In this document: positions 18,915-26,553 of the stretch, in pieces
Layout: each line of letters begins with the position of its first letter
How positions within the stretch are numbered: position 1 is the first letter of the stretch
Source: an uncultured Methylococcaceae bacterium
Lineage (GTDB): Bacteria; Pseudomonadota; Gammaproteobacteria; Methylococcales; Methylococcaceae
Direction of reading: 5' to 3'
Assembly: GCA_903934875.1 (NCBI GenBank)
Contig: CAIZPP010000069.1
Coordinates: 1-37,871 of the forward strand
DNA: 37,871 nt
The notes under the pieces: model-generated
What the model saw: the letters and a program-made list of their open reading frames with translations, nothing else
The model's database searches: none
Told to the model about the DNA's origin: nothing
Position numbers and translations under genes: made by a program

Positions 18915-20069
18915 TTAACAGCAATAAAAACGCTGTAATGCTTTGCCAAGGGCATCTCCCATTGCCCAGCAAGTTCCCACTACCCGCACGGAAGCTTGTG
19001 CCAACTTGTCCGCCGACAGGCATTTGCCGACTGCCCACAGGTTTTCCATGCCTGCGACTTTTAACGATCTCAACGGTATTTGATAAGAATGCTTTGCTGG
19101 TAAATAGTCAAGCTTGACCCCATGCAGCGGATCCCAATATTCGACCGGCCAAGCGCAACGCCCGGCGGAGTCGATGAATTCGCGCCCATTCTTTATGTCT
19201 TCAAGTGTCAGGCAATAATCACCCTTGATTCTACCGCCATCACGAATCCCCAAGCATCCCATCCGGGTAATATGGGCGTTGGCAAAATCCGCTAGCTGTG
19301 TCATGAACCCCGCCAGGGTTTCTTGGTAAGTTGTTGCCACTTCACGATCATAGGCATGGCTTGGAATATTAAGCTTGGCATAGACCTCGTCCGCATACAC
19401 GCCGCTGTCAAACCAAACTCCCGCAAAGGCTTGCGGTAATTTGCCCGCATCAACGGCTGCTTGCACAATGCGGCGGACAGCAATATTTTTAGGGAACCCC
19501 AAGGCGTTTTCCGCCACCCCGCGTATCTGGAAAACCAGCCCGGCCAAGGCATCGCCCGGACTCAGCTTGTCGGCATCAAGCAGGCGCACTACTTCTGCCG
19601 TTCCCGTTGCATCGACTAGCGCGTCAGCGGGAAGCAGGCGTTTTTCAATGCCATCATACACTTCCAATTGGGTGACCCAAGGTCCATCGGTGTGGATTTG
19701 AGTGGGATAAGTGCCGCGTAAAACGGTGATTTTAGTTTGGCGGGCCACCCACTGTTCAACGACTTGTCCGTATACGCCGGGGTCCACGTTTAAAGTCCAG
19801 ACTTTGCCCATGTTCCGTTTGCGTGTGTGCGGGTCGGCCTGAAGCAGCAATGCGGATAATTCTACCGGCAGCCCTAGGTTGATATATTCGCCAGCATCAT
19901 CATACAGCCCGCCAATCGTGTGGATCAGGCTATTCGTCACAGTTCCGCCAAGGTGCCCTGACTTCTCCACTAGGCAAACTTCCGCACCGGCGGCTGCGGC
20001 TGAAATGGCACAGGCCAAGCCGCCTGCCCCGGCACCGACAACGACAATTTGTTGGCAAGCGTGGCGCAT
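18915..20069 (-). CDS. FAD-dependent oxidoreductase
   Basis: 384 aa. The N-terminal dinucleotide-binding motif is VVVGAGAGGLACAISAAAAG followed by the acidic residue in CLVEKSG, then GGTVTN, and the late FAD-contact region VVGTCWAMGDALGKAL. This is the layout of the pfam FAD_oxidored group, which oxidises or desaturates small substrates in the cytoplasm. It follows the DUF1796-like gene by 9 bp, so they are probably co-transcribed. Its target in this pathway is unknown; it could act on the peptide or on a carrier-bound building block. The MITE follows its stop and may affect transcription into the ligase gene. Confidence 0.85.
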   Translation of the reverse strand: MRHACQQIVVVGAGAGGLACAISAAAAGAEVCLVEKSGHLGGTVTNSLIHTIGGLYDDAGEYINLGLPVELSALLLQADPHTRKRNMGKVWTLNVDPGVYGQVVEQWVARQTKITVLRGTYPTQIHTDGPWVTQLEVYDGIEKRLLPADALVDATGTAEVVRLLDADKLSPGDALAGLVFQIRGVAENALGFPKNIAVRRIVQAAVDAGKLPQAFAGVWFDSGVYADEVYAKLNIPSHAYDREVATTYQETLAGFMTQLADFANAHITRMGCLGIRDGGRIKGDYCLTLEDIKNGREFIDSAGRCAWPVEYWDPLHGVKLDYLPAKHSYQIPLRSLKVAGMENLWAVGKCLSADKLAQASVRVVGTCWAMGDALGKALQRFYCC

Positions 20070-20078
20070 ACGAGTTTG

Positions 20079-20873
20079 TCAATACGTCGTGTTAAAGCTG
20101 GCTAGGTCGAAGGAAACATCGCCTATGATATCATTCCACAGGCGTTCATAGCGGTCTTCAGGAACCGTGACGCCGCGCAACACATCGTCCCACTCCGTAC
20201 CTCTCTCGTTGTTCCATACAGTTTCCCAGCGGGCGATGTGCAAATTGGGGATGCGGTTCGCAACGGCCCAGCTTTTGATGTACTCATAGCGTTTTGCAGG
20301 CACGGCGAGTGCCAAGGTAAACGCCTTGCCTTGTCGCAATTCGCCTAGCACATCCAGCAGTTCCAGAATTTGTTCTTCCTTGACTTCGGTATCTTCCAAC
20401 TCTGGCGAACTCATGGCTTTGCAAATAAAACGGATATTGTCGTATAGCTGGCATTCCTTTAAGAACACATGCTCCTGCAAAGCCAGTTTTTGGCGAAATT
20501 TTGGATAGCTTTTCAGCTCGTCCAAAGTATTTTCTGCCAATGGAAAATGATGTTTGTTCTCTAGGTTATAGCGTGTGCAATACGTCATCAGTGTCATGCG
20601 CTTGGCATTGTTGGGACCGGACGCATCTTCAATGGGTTCGCCTATGACCATGTCTTCCAGCCGCCAATAATCGGCAAAACGGTTTTTTAGAATCGGAATA
20701 ATGGCATGCCAAGTCCTTAGGCCAAAGTTGTCAAAAGGCGAGTTCGTATCTTTGATGTCGTAAATCCACAGCATCCCCCCGACATGGCAGAAACTGCCCA
20801 AGCTAATCACAGAATCGACATGCCCGCCAGGCTGGTCCTGCGCCATCCTTTGTTTTTCAATTAGGTTTGACAT
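20079..20873 (-). CDS. DUF1796-like putative papain-fold protein
   Basis: 264 aa. The N-terminal segment VDSVISLGSFCHVGGMLW followed by SPFDNFG is the pattern I associate with DUF1796 (a cysteine-peptidase-like family often found in glycan and surface-polymer gene clusters); the Cys of GSFCHV is the candidate nucleophile. The remaining two-thirds are soluble and rich in charged residues, with no transmembrane segment. Its presence in an NRPS-PKS locus between glycosyltransferase and oxidoreductase genes is unusual. The ATG at 20873 overlaps the end of a leader-repeat copy, and no Shine-Dalgarno is visible. Family assignment is from motif memory and should be treated as moderate. Confidence 0.6.
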   Translation of the reverse strand: MSNLIEKQRMAQDQPGGHVDSVISLGSFCHVGGMLWIYDIKDTNSPFDNFGLRTWHAIIPILKNRFADYWRLEDMVIGEPIEDASGPNNAKRMTLMTYCTRYNLENKHHFPLAENTLDELKSYPKFRQKLALQEHVFLKECQLYDNIRFICKAMSSPELEDTEVKEEQILELLDVLGELRQGKAFTLALAVPAKRYEYIKSWAVANRIPNLHIARWETVWNNERGTEWDDVLRGVTVPEDRYERLWNDIIGDVSFDLASFNTTY

Positions 20874-20904
20874 ACAGCGTTTTCAAGATCAAATGGTTAT
20901 TTAT
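20873..20904 (-). repeat. Locus leader repeat, copy C (runs into the DUF1796-like start)
   Basis: Minus-strand sequence AAATAACCATTTGATCTTGA followed by AAACGCTGTATG; the final TATG supplies the start codon of the downstream gene. It is closest to copy B. Confidence 0.7.
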
Positions 20905-21790
20905 GGGAGACTGATTTCCAGTATCCAACCGCTCTGCCCAAGCCCATTGCAGTGAAAACAGCGGCTTTGCGCAAATTTCCGGCAAGTAAATTCTTAACCA
21001 CCAAAGTAAAAGGCAAGAGCAGCTGCATTCTCGCCAGCGGCCAGGGAATTGCCCGCTTTACCATCAAGAAGGCAAAGCCACGACCATAGGTATACTCGCG
21101 GCGCATCAACTGGACTACGGAGTAAATCCTGTCTGGCGCAGGGTGCCTGACAAACAGATCGTGCGCATAATAATGGCTGGCCCCGCTGTCTAGGCAACTC
21201 AACAGGTAGTCCGTGTCTTCCCCCCCACCCCATTTTTGGCCCGATCCAGGCCCTATGGCTTCATCGAAGGCGACCCGCTCGGCGACAGTCCTCCGGAAAA
21301 ACAAAGCTGGCGTGATACCCACACCCCAGGCATTGGAATAGTCGATTGGACCCGATGACGGTTCGCTGAAGCCGAAGGCATCCTCGTCCCGGTCCAGGTC
21401 AAGGATGCGCACACTCAGCCCATCCCATTTTTCAGACTGAAAAAAGTCTGCCACCTTGCCCAAAAAGCCTGGTGGGTATACGCAATCGTCATCAGGAAAA
21501 CCCACAATATCGCCATTTATATGGGAGCGCCCCTCATTGCGGGAGCGGGATACCCCAGGCTTTGCCCGCCGGATATGCTTAATGGGAATATGTTGTCTAT
21601 AGGCATCAATCAACTCCACCAAGCGGTCGTCCGCATTTTGATCGACCACGATCAACTCAATAGCCTGATGATCCTGCCCGGATAATGCTTGCAGGAAGCG
21701 TCCGACTTCTTCGACCCGTCCACGGGTTGCCATGATTAGGGAAAAACGCATGTTATGATCGGTTTCAATCTGCGCGTATTTCAGGGGCAT
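20897..21790 (-). CDS. Glycosyltransferase family 2 (copy 1)
   Basis: 297 aa from ATG 21790, or 284 aa from ATG 21751 (MRFSLIMAT), which matches the start of its paralogue at 16045-16926. AGGCG lies 8 nt before the longer start, and that start leaves a 12-bp gap from the radical SAM gene, so I list the longer form. Motifs: FSLIMATRGR, VDQNADDR, GFPDDDC (NDP-sugar/metal binding) and WGGGEDTDYLLSC. The C-terminal 60 residues are hydrophobic and may be membrane-associated. Likely adds a sugar during assembly of the product. Two related GT2s in one locus suggest two similar sugar transfers. Confidence 0.88.
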   Translation of the reverse strand: MPLKYAQIETDHNMRFSLIMATRGRVEEVGRFLQALSGQDHQAIELIVVDQNADDRLVELIDAYRQHIPIKHIRRAKPGVSRSRNEGRSHINGDIVGFPDDDCVYPPGFLGKVADFFQSEKWDGLSVRILDLDRDEDAFGFSEPSSGPIDYSNAWGVGITPALFFRRTVAERVAFDEAIGPGSGQKWGGGEDTDYLLSCLDSGASHYYAHDLFVRHPAPDRIYSVVQLMRREYTYGRGFAFLMVKRAIPWPLARMQLLLPFTLVVKNLLAGNLRKAAVFTAMGLGRAVGYWKSVSHK

Positions 21791-21802
21791 GCCGATCGCC
21801 TG

Positions 21803-22978
21803 TCAACGTCCGTGCAGGTAAAGCAGCACACACTTCGAACAGATGGGCGTCAGCCCCTGCCCTAGGATTTCCCTGACGCGGCGGAAGTTTTCGCCGTGCC
21901 AAATGTCCATGACACCCTCTTGGTACAGGTTGCCGACGCTGAATTCGGGGTAGAGCTTGCAGGAACTAACGCTGCCGTCGGCCAGCACATCCATGCGGTT
22001 GGCGATGGACAGGCACTGGGTTCTGCGCTGACCGGGCTGTTCCGTGCCGACGATGAAATGCTCGAATTCATCGGCTTCCAAAGCGGGCTGGAAACGCAGG
22101 CGGATATTCCAACTACGGCTGTTCAATTTGGCCATCTGCTGACGCAGACTGTCCAACAGGTCTTCGGCCACATGGTGCGTGTAGGAATGCCAACTGGCCT
22201 TGGGTTGCAGGGGCAGACGGTTGAGCCAAGAGAAGTTTTTCTTGTAATATTCATCCATTTTGTTGGCGACCGCTTCCGTGATGTACCACGGGTACACCAC
22301 ATACAGGCTGTCGATGCCGTCAATCCCTTCACAGTATTCGGCAAACTCATACAGATTGGGAATGAATTTATCGCTCAACACCAGGCTCAGGGAGATTTTA
22401 CCCTTGTATTCGCCTGTTTTTTGCAAGTCCTTGACCAAGTTCACGTTGTGCATGATTTTATCAAACGTGCCCTTGCCGCGGATCGCGTCATTCTGTTCTT
22501 TGAAACCATCCACGCTGATAAGCAACACCGTGCTTTCCGAGATGCGCAGGATCGATTCCAGCTTGCGTTCGATCATCAGTCCGTTGGTGCAGAGGACGGT
22601 CCAGCGTGGGTCTTTTTCTAGCATCAGGCTGAGTGCGTCCCAATCCTTGTGCACAGTCGGCTCACCACCCCATAAGTACAGGTTTGACTTGGCTTCGCGG
22701 GTCTCAAAGAGGATTTTCTCAAACACCTCGGCGGACAATTCGTCGCGCACTTCTTCCTTGCTGAGGTGGTGGAAAAAACCCTTGTCGTTCCACTGGAAGC
22801 AATGCTCGCAACGGATGTTGCAGCGGTAGGTCAACTGGATGCCGATTTCCTCGGGCGCGGGCGCGGCATAGGCGGGATTGGTTTTTCTGGCCCGCACGGC
22901 CTTGGACAGATTGCCCATGGATTTCTTCATCCGGTCAAATTCCGCTTCGTCGATCTTAACCGTAGTGGTGGGTTGCAT
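21803..22978 (-). CDS. Radical SAM enzyme with SPASM-like C-terminal cysteines
   Basis: About 391 aa. The [4Fe-4S] cluster motif is YRCNIRCEHC (Cys53, Cys57, Cys60), followed by LWGGEPTVHKDW (the GGE SAM-binding element) and the TNG motif. The C-terminal part carries Cys residues in TQCLSIAN, SSCKLYPEF, VGNLYQEGVMDIWHG and PICSKC, the arrangement of SPASM domains that bind extra iron-sulfur clusters. Such enzymes often modify peptides, sugars or carrier-bound substrates by radical chemistry. It overlaps the GT-B gene end. Nested starts exist: ATG 22978 has GAGG 9 nt upstream; 22984 and 22996 are alternatives. Confidence 0.9.
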   Translation of the reverse strand: MQPTTTVKIDEAEFDRMKKSMGNLSKAVRARKTNPAYAAPAPEEIGIQLTYRCNIRCEHCFQWNDKGFFHHLSKEEVRDELSAEVFEKILFETREAKSNLYLWGGEPTVHKDWDALSLMLEKDPRWTVLCTNGLMIERKLESILRISESTVLLISVDGFKEQNDAIRGKGTFDKIMHNVNLVKDLQKTGEYKGKISLSLVLSDKFIPNLYEFAEYCEGIDGIDSLYVVYPWYITEAVANKMDEYYKKNFSWLNRLPLQPKASWHSYTHHVAEDLLDSLRQQMAKLNSRSWNIRLRFQPALEADEFEHFIVGTEQPGQRRTQCLSIANRMDVLADGSVSSCKLYPEFSVGNLYQEGVMDIWHGENFRRVREILGQGLTPICSKCVLLYLHGR

Positions 22979-24062
22979 CGTCATATACCTCGACATAGTT
23001 TTGCGTTTGTGTTCTTGCATTCAGTAAATTGACGTGCAAGTCTCTTAGCACTTCGGTGGAATAGCCCGTATCCGCCCATTTCGCGTAGGCAATGGCAAAA
23101 CCGAGCGCTTCCCAGAGTTCTCCATTTCTTCGCTCATATTCGCCATAAGGTTCGAGCAGGATCAACGGCGTGGCGGCTGAGAGCGAGTCCACCAAGGTGG
23201 AGCCGCCCGGTTTGCTGATGATGGCCTGGCTTTGCCGTATCATTGGGTACACCTCGGGGTAAGCCGGGTTGTTGGCAAAAATGACCGGGGCGTTTCCCTT
23301 GACTTCGCCAAAAGGCGGGAATTGGTGGTGGCCTGATTCATCCCGCTCCCAAGCCTTCCATGCCGGGTCGATCATGAAATAGCGGTTGCCTGGCCATAGC
23401 TTTTCAAGGTCTTGTTGTTCATAAACCGTGACATCCAAGGGGATGCCCTGGCCGGCCAGTTCGGGAATCTTGCTCTGGTAGGTGCCTATCCCCCAGCCTC
23501 CGCCGTGAATCAGGAACCGGCCTGAGCGTCCGGCATAGGGAACGGGTTCTTCATCGGTGACGGCCAAGCGGTAAGGCAGGGATTGGCCTGCCCAGTCGAA
23601 AAACCAGATGTGCCGGAAACGGGAGGCGAATGTTTCAACCCCGTTCCAGGAAGTCGATGTGATCGCATCCATGTGGCACAGGTCGATAGCAAGGTCACCC
23701 GGACAATCCGCCTGCCTTAAGTATTGGGCAATGATGGGCATCCAGAAGCCATAGATCACCACAAAGCGCCTGCGCTGCTGTTGCTGCCAGCCTGCCAGCA
23801 GCTTGGACACGGTTTCTGGGTCCAGGCTGGGGGTGATGTCACCGACCAGCTTCTGCGCCATCCGGGCGATGGAAAAATTGCGGTGGAAGGCGAATTTGGT
23901 CTTCAGAAGCTTGTCGCGCTTTTCTGCCAGCAGACAGTTTTCCAGCACCTGCACATCGGTGTCGAAACCTTTTGCAGAGAATTGGCGCGCCAACAGCAAG
24001 CCCGGCACATAAGCGCCCAAGGACGCGCCAGAACACAGCAGGGTGACGGTTTCCTGTGTCAT
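22956..24062 (-). CDS. GT-B fold glycosyltransferase (MurG/GT28-like)
   Basis: 368 aa. An N-terminal glycine-containing loop (CSGASLGAYVPGLLLARQF) suits the acceptor domain of a GT-B enzyme. The C-terminal donor-binding segment reads IISKPGGSTLVDSLSAATPL then LLEPYGEYERRNGEL, which parallels the GG-T/S-x-x-E-type nucleotide-sugar site of MurG and related enzymes. The ATG overlaps the ATP-grasp stop (ATGA), so the two are probably translationally coupled. It is the third glycosyltransferase of the locus and differs in fold from the two GT2s. Donor and acceptor cannot be inferred from the sequence. Confidence 0.75.
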   Translation of the reverse strand: MTQETVTLLCSGASLGAYVPGLLLARQFSAKGFDTDVQVLENCLLAEKRDKLLKTKFAFHRNFSIARMAQKLVGDITPSLDPETVSKLLAGWQQQQRRRFVVIYGFWMPIIAQYLRQADCPGDLAIDLCHMDAITSTSWNGVETFASRFRHIWFFDWAGQSLPYRLAVTDEEPVPYAGRSGRFLIHGGGWGIGTYQSKIPELAGQGIPLDVTVYEQQDLEKLWPGNRYFMIDPAWKAWERDESGHHQFPPFGEVKGNAPVIFANNPAYPEVYPMIRQSQAIISKPGGSTLVDSLSAATPLILLEPYGEYERRNGELWEALGFAIAYAKWADTGYSTEVLRDLHVNLLNARTQTQNYVEVYDDATHHYG

Positions 24063-25417
24063 AGCGTGAACACCTTGATGCCCAACCCGGCAAAAACCTG
24101 TTGCATTTTTTCCTTCAAACTGGCCCGCTTCACCTGGCTCGTGGCGACGATAGAGACGTAAAAACGGCCTTTGAACGCGGTGTCACCCGCTGCGGTAGGA
24201 TTCCAGTTGGCCGTCAGAGTATTGGCTGACAGTGGCAGTATCCCTTCCGGCCGGTCGGGCAGGAACAAGATGTTTTCCTGTTGCAACCGTTGCAGAATAT
24301 CCTCCATCTCCACCCGCCGAGTCAGGCCTAGGGAAAAGAACAGCAAGCTTCCGCAGGTTGAAAACGGCGCAAGAAAACGGTCGATGTAATGATTGATGAA
24401 GCCCATGGATTGGCGGGCGTTGATTTCCACAACAGTGCGGATACTGCCATCCTTGAGCAGCATGGAATCGACGCAAACCGGGCCGAAATAGCCTTCCCGG
24501 TAAAGCCTGACGGCAATTACCTGTATTTTGTCCAAATAGCCTGCACGGCAAAGCCGCTCCATGAATGCCGTGTCTGCGGTCTGGATGGCGGAAAAGGCAA
24601 ACCCAGCGTTCTCCATTTTTTGCACAGAGACAATTTCAACGCCGCCATTTTCGCCGATTTCCAGTTGGCAGGAAAAATCCAGTTCCTTGTCCAGCAAGGG
24701 TTCCAACAGAAAACGGGTTTGTTTGCAGGCTCTTTCCTGCTTTCCGATATGTCTAACGATCCTTTGCAGCAATGGCACGGAATCGACTAGCAGGTTGCCC
24801 TTGCCGGACACGCCAAAATCGTCTTTAATCAAGAGGGGGGAGGTTCCCAGCAGGCGCATACCCACAGTCTCCAACTCAGCCGCAGAATGCACGGCCTCGC
24901 CACCGTGCAACTCGTCAAGGTGTTCGACTTCCAAACTATGGGAAAACAGCTTGGAATTGGCTTTCCTGACGGACTCAATATCGGGCATTCTTTGTGCTAT
25001 ACCATAATGTTGGCAGAACGCCCCCGTCGAAGGCAGCACGGAATAGGGGACAAGTCCTTTCAGACCGGAAAACATATTCCTAAAATGCGCCTGTTCCACG
25101 GTTACTTGTAACAAGCGGCAGATGGCTTCGTTGCTTGGGGAGTCTCCGGCAGACGCGAGTGGTTTTTCGTTATTGGTAAACCGGAAGCCAATGTCCCGCA
25201 GGTAATCCGCATGAGTGCTGTCCATGGGGCTGCGGGTAATCAGTAAGCCGTCCTGGGCATGGCAGGATGCAAACATTAACTCGTCCATGACTGCAACAAT
25301 GGTATCGGCTTGCGCATCAGGGATGCTAGGCAATTGGCTAAAAGCCGGGTCGCGCCAAAAGCGTTCCGAGTCGAAGCTACCTAAATACAGGCTGTCGGAA
25401 TTGCTGACTGCTGCCAT
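24059..25417 (-). CDS. ATP-grasp domain enzyme
   Basis: 452 aa. The central region shows the ATP-grasp lysine loop LLIKDDFGVSGKGNLLV, and downstream GPVCVDSMLLKDGSIRTVVE followed by INARQSMG supplies the acidic/Asn/Arg residues that bind Mg-ATP. ATP-grasp enzymes join a carboxylate to an amine or thiol through an acyl phosphate. Positioned between a free ACP gene and a glycosyltransferase, it could make an amide bond on the product or a carrier-bound intermediate (inference). The start lies 10 bp after the ACP1 stop; its stop overlaps the next gene's ATG. The N-terminal 180 residues match no motif I recognise. Confidence 0.8.
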   Translation of the reverse strand: MAAVSNSDSLYLGSFDSERFWRDPAFSQLPSIPDAQADTIVAVMDELMFASCHAQDGLLITRSPMDSTHADYLRDIGFRFTNNEKPLASAGDSPSNEAICRLLQVTVEQAHFRNMFSGLKGLVPYSVLPSTGAFCQHYGIAQRMPDIESVRKANSKLFSHSLEVEHLDELHGGEAVHSAAELETVGMRLLGTSPLLIKDDFGVSGKGNLLVDSVPLLQRIVRHIGKQERACKQTRFLLEPLLDKELDFSCQLEIGENGGVEIVSVQKMENAGFAFSAIQTADTAFMERLCRAGYLDKIQVIAVRLYREGYFGPVCVDSMLLKDGSIRTVVEINARQSMGFINHYIDRFLAPFSTCGSLLFFSLGLTRRVEMEDILQRLQQENILFLPDRPEGILPLSANTLTANWNPTAAGDTAFKGRFYVSIVATSQVKRASLKEKMQQVFAGLGIKVFTL

Positions 25418-25427
25418 TGGCTCTGCA

Positions 25428-25679
25428 CTAAGTTATAATCGCGCTCTGTTGTGCCGCAAGCAACTCGGCTAGGCGGTTGATGGAACTTAGGTCGGCGTAA
25501 TCGAATTGTTCAAAATCAATTTCGATGCTGAAGGCTTCCTCGATCTTAAATAGGAAGGTCACCAATTGCAAGGAATCCAGCCCCACCTCGTTAACAATAT
25601 CAGCCTCATCGGACAGGTTAACGGCAAGGTCTTGATTTTCCTTTATATCGGCCAAGATAGACTTGATCTTACTTTTCAT
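25428..25679 (-). CDS. Acyl carrier protein (ACP1)
   Basis: 83 aa from ATG 25679. The attachment motif is EVGLDSLQLV with Ser36, and the flanking helices are acidic as in ACPs. A longer frame opens at 25772, but its first 31 residues (MPFRSS...NPTVS) do not look like an ACP and include the translated leader repeat, so the internal start is preferred although no good Shine-Dalgarno is seen. It is the first gene of the biosynthetic run, about 110 bp after the predicted promoter. Its distance from the NRPS and closeness to ATP-grasp, glycosyltransferase and radical SAM genes suggest it carries a separate building block. Confidence 0.85.
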   Translation of the reverse strand: MKSKIKSILADIKENQDLAVNLSDEADIVNEVGLDSLQLVTFLFKIEEAFSIEIDFEQFDYADLSSINRLAELLAAQQSAIIT

Positions 25680-25721
25680 TGAAACTGTTGGATTGTTGTC
25701 GGGTATTGAAGGTTTTCCACT

Positions 25722-25751
25722 TACAGCATTTTCAACATCAAGAGTTACTTG
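25722..25751 (-). repeat. Locus leader repeat, copy D (upstream of ACP1)
   Basis: Minus-strand CAAGTAACTCTTGATGTTGA followed by AAATGCTGTA. Unlike copies B and C it lies about 40 bp before the likely start codon. Confidence 0.65.
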
Positions 25752-25791
25752 ATAGCTGGAACGAAAGGGCAAGATATTCAGTTAAATGCGT

Positions 25792-25820
25792 ATAATAATG
25801 CATTTATGGGCTTCCCTCAA
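25792..25820 (-). promoter_or_regulatory. Predicted sigma70 promoter of the biosynthetic genes
   Basis: On the minus strand, TTGAGG (25815-25820) and TATTAT (25792-25797) are separated by exactly 17 bp, upstream of ACP1. The -10 lies inside an inverted repeat TAAATGC...GCATTTA (25783-25806), which could be an operator. This is the only good promoter match I found for the 14-gene run. Confidence 0.5.
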
Positions 25821-25936
25821 CGCGGTAAGGCGCAACAGGCGTAAGCCATAGTTTTGGTAAAGTCATATTTGTTGCTCGACAAACTTTCTATGATACACGA
25901 TAACCGAGCTGTTGTATACTCTCCATCTACTCCCTA

Positions 25937-26065
25937 ATGTATGCACACATCGGCAAGGCACTGGGGCGCAGCCTGGGCGCGGACGCGGTCATCGACTACA
26001 CCCGCAACGAAGCGGGGCCGCAGCACGAACCTTTCGACCTGATCTTCGACACTATACCCTCAATG
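25937..26065 (+). pseudogene. Fragment of a zinc-type alcohol dehydrogenase/quinone oxidoreductase
   Basis: The frame encodes LGRSLGADAVIDYTRNEA followed by PFDLIFDTI, the segment of MDR-family enzymes that follows the NADP-binding fold (SLGAD-VIDY...FDLIFDTV). Only about 40 residues are present: both the N-terminal catalytic domain and the C-terminal part are missing, and the frame then runs into the 3' end of arfB on the other strand. It is a decayed remnant marking a recombination junction next to the biosynthetic locus. Confidence 0.6.
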
Positions 26066-26485
26066 GTCGCGGGTAATCTTCCCGCGCAGGGCTTTGGTTT
26101 GGCCGCGTCGGAACTTGCCTTCCAAGCGCCGTTGCTTTGAGCCTGTGCTGGGCTTGGTCGGCTTGCGCAAACGGGGCGACGCGGATACGCTGCGCACCAA
26201 CTCATGCAGCCTGTCCAGCGCGTCTTGCCGGTTCAATTCCTTGCTGCAGTGCTGCTGGGCCTTGATGACGACCACGCCATCGTCGCTGATGCGCCGGTCA
26301 TTCAGCGCGAGCAGCCGTTCTTTGTGGCCTTCAGGCAGGGAGGATGCGCGGATGTCAAAACGTAAATGCACCGCACTCGACACCTTGTTGACGTTTTGCC
26401 CGCCCGGACCTTGGGCGCGTACACCGATTATCTCGATCTCGCCGGGAGGAATGTCACAACAGGGGTGGTTGGGGTTGCGCAACAT
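26060..26485 (-). CDS. arfB: Alternative ribosome-rescue factor ArfB (YaeJ/ICT1 family)
   Basis: 141 aa, typical for the family. It has a single RF1-like domain with the catalytic GGQ (residues 28-30, GVRAQGPGGQNVNKVSSAVH) and the basic C-terminal tail (RRLEGKFRRGQTKALRGK) that enters the empty mRNA channel of stalled ribosomes. It hydrolyses peptidyl-tRNA on ribosomes stuck at mRNA ends. Unlike RF1/RF2 it lacks codon-recognition domains. Start ATG 26485 gives the expected N-terminus. It is usually a chromosomal gene, so its place between a decayed dehydrogenase and plasmid genes is notable. Confidence 0.93.
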   Translation of the reverse strand: MLRNPNHPCCDIPPGEIEIIGVRAQGPGGQNVNKVSSAVHLRFDIRASSLPEGHKERLLALNDRRISDDGVVVIKAQQHCSKELNRQDALDRLHELVRSVSASPRLRKPTKPSTGSKQRRLEGKFRRGQTKALRGKITRDH

Positions 26486-26553
26486 GGCAGGCCTGCAAAA
26501 TCAACATACCGACACCAATCGTCCTCCCACTTCCCTTGCACAGAGACAAAATC

